From Synergistales bacterium Syner_01 (lineage in GTDB: Bacteria > Synergistota > Synergistia > Synergistales > Aminobacteriaceae): 7,937 nt of DNA. The stretch's first letter is position 1. Every line of letters starts with the position of its first letter. The stretch covers positions 1 to 7,937 of the forward strand of contig LVBO01000571.1 of NCBI GenBank assembly GCA_001604435.1, written 5' to 3'. The translations under genes were made by a program, and so were the position numbers. The notes under the pieces were generated by a model. It worked only from the letters and a program-made list of their open reading frames with translations, ran no database searches and was not told the DNA's origin. This document shows positions 6,764-7,937 of the stretch, piece by piece.

Positions 6764-7864
6764 TCACAGCGCGTCCAGCCTCCGAAGGAATTCATCCAAA
6801 TGCTCAGGAGATGGGACGCGAAGTCTGACGGAGCTGTTGTCGAGACCGAAGAATCCCGTCCCCGGTTCGCAGGAGATGCCTGAAGCGCCGAGCATGGCGA
6901 CAAGATCCCCCGAATCGCGGGTGAGCAGAAGAATGGGCGCCCTGAGGTCGGTCTCCGCCGCCGTCAGTCCTTTTTTTCCTTGCAAGGCCCTTATCGTTTT
7001 TTCCTTGGCACTCCGGACGTACCGGCGCGTCTCCTCAAGGAAGCGATCGTCCTGCAGGATGGCCTCGGCAAGCAAAGCGTCCAGGACGCCGACGACAAAG
7101 GGCGGCTGAAGCTTCCGGAAGGCGGCCGCCAGCTCGCGGTTCCGCGTGAGCGCGAAACCGACCCGGATACCCGCCGCGCCGCGCCCCTTCGAGAAAGAAC
7201 GGCAGGTCACAAGGTTGGGCAGATCGATGGATGCGGCGGACTCTTCATCGGGAATGAAGTCGCCGTAGGCCTCGTCGACGAGCAACCATGTGTTCTTGTT
7301 CATGGCCTCCCGGGATATCCGTTCCACCATCTCAAGAGAGAGCGTCTGTCCCGTTGGATTGTTGGGGCGGTCCAGATAGATCAGCGAAGAAGCGCTCGCG
7401 GTAAGCCGCTGCGGTATATCGCCGCCGAAGATGAACCCCGGAGCCTCCGGAAGAACGGGATGATAGGAAGCCCCCGTGTACATCCCCTGCAGGACTCCAT
7501 CCGTGAACTGGGGGGAAACTCCCGTAAAAGAGGCCTCCGGTCCGAGCAGAAGGCGTGAGAGGGTGACAAGTACCCCCATGGAACCGCCTCCGACAAGAAT
7601 ATGCTCGGGACGGACATTCCACGAAGGGAATTTCGAAACGATCGTTTCCTTGAGGCGCTCCGGCTCGGGCTCGGGATAGCCGCATACGGACAACTCCTTC
7701 GCTGTCTCCAGAACAGCTTTTACCGAAGGAGGCGTTCCCAGCGGATTCGTCCCCAGCGCGCAATCGATAAGCTCCACCCCGTCAGGGTAGCATACAGGGG
7801 CGGCGAAAGCGTACCCCTCCTGTCCCGTCGATAGATATTGGTCCTGCAGCGTTCCTTTCCACAT
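6764..7864 (-). CDS. PLP-dependent aminotransferase, histidinol-phosphate aminotransferase-like (fold type I)
   Basis: This 366-residue cytoplasmic enzyme has the landmarks of class I/II aminotransferases. These are CALGTNPLGTPP (35-46) at the substrate entrance, GGGSMG (92-97) for the cofactor phosphate, PNNPTG (167-172), VDEAYGDF (196-203, with D197 for the pyridine nitrogen and Y200), and SFSKGRGAAGIRVGF (223-237). In the last, K226 should form the Schiff base and R234 contact the cofactor phosphate. SVRLRVPS (345-352) holds the C-terminal arginines (R347, R349), one of which normally binds the substrate carboxylate. Length and motif order match HisC-like enzymes and the related threonine-phosphate decarboxylase CobD. 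No histidine or cobalamin genes are visible, so a general or biosynthetic aminotransferase is the safe call. The ATG is preceded by only a weak GGGGGA, but an in-frame TGA stop 18 bases upstream excludes a much longer protein. It converges on the YkvI gene and shares its terminator. Confidence 0.88.
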   Translation of the reverse strand: MWKGTLQDQYLSTGQEGYAFAAPVCYPDGVELIDCALGTNPLGTPPSVKAVLETAKELSVCGYPEPEPERLKETIVSKFPSWNVRPEHILVGGGSMGVLVTLSRLLLGPEASFTGVSPQFTDGVLQGMYTGASYHPVLPEAPGFIFGGDIPQRLTASASSLIYLDRPNNPTGQTLSLEMVERISREAMNKNTWLLVDEAYGDFIPDEESAASIDLPNLVTCRSFSKGRGAAGIRVGFALTRNRELAAAFRKLQPPFVVGVLDALLAEAILQDDRFLEETRRYVRSAKEKTIRALQGKKGLTAAETDLRAPILLLTRDSGDLVAMLGASGISCEPGTGFFGLDNSSVRLRVPSPEHLDEFLRRLDAL

Positions 7865-7892
7865 ATCCAGTCCCCCGCTCTTTCAAAATTCC

Positions 7893-7915
7893 CTTGATCT
7901 TCTCCAGCCATCAAG
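7893..7915. repeat. Small inverted repeat upstream of the aminotransferase
   Basis: CTTGAT (7893-7898) and ATCAAG (7910-7915) form a 6-bp inverted repeat with an 11-base spacer, 29 to 51 bases before the aminotransferase start on the - strand. It could be an operator half-site pair or chance. The rest of 7865-7937 shows no gene I can support, and any - strand gene upstream is cut by the window edge. Confidence 0.2.
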
Positions 7916-7937
7916 AGGAGCACGCTTACACCAATTC

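Noticed and set aside
7720..7937. A - strand frame open from the right edge to 7720 that might be the end of an upstream gene
   Set aside because: It would overlap the aminotransferase by about 145 bases, and its translation is arginine-rich without a recognisable domain.

Overview
This looks like a GC-rich bacterial chromosome segment with compact genes and strong AGGAGG-type ribosome binding sites. It carries a compatible-solute catabolic cluster beside amino-acid-type transport and transamination genes. My best guess is an anaerobic, amino-acid-fermenting bacterium, possibly Synergistota. This is inferred from gene content and base composition only, with no phylogenetic marker in the window.

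Left block (1-3870, all + strand): the C-terminal part of a sugar ABC transporter ATPase of the MalK/UgpC/MsmK type, then a GH63-type glycosylglycerate hydrolase, then a GH13 subfamily 18 phosphorylase that best fits glucosylglycerate phosphorylase. Read together, they suggest uptake of glucosylglycerate and/or mannosylglycerate. Cleavage would be by hydrolysis (free sugar plus glycerate) and by phosphorolysis (glucose 1-phosphate plus D-glycerate). A long inverted repeat at 3901-3940 closes the block.

Middle block (3966-6694): two divergent membrane transporter genes separated by 407 bases. On the - strand is a DAACS-family symporter whose cation- and carboxylate-binding motifs differ from the textbook glutamate/aspartate transporters. 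On the + strand is a YkvI-family membrane protein with a near-consensus sigma-70 promoter and a long leader of about 140 nt that can fold in competing ways around the ribosome binding site. The symporter leader carries its own 9-bp inverted repeat next to the Shine-Dalgarno sequence.

Right block (6695-7937): a perfect 20-bp-stem bidirectional terminator is shared by the YkvI gene and a convergent - strand fold-type I PLP aminotransferase resembling histidinol-phosphate aminotransferase. The last 73 bases are its upstream region. I found no rRNA, tRNA, CRISPR array, transposase or attachment site. Nothing here is clearly a wholly new system. The parts most worth following up are the paired hydrolase/phosphorylase, the altered symporter motifs and the structured YkvI leader.
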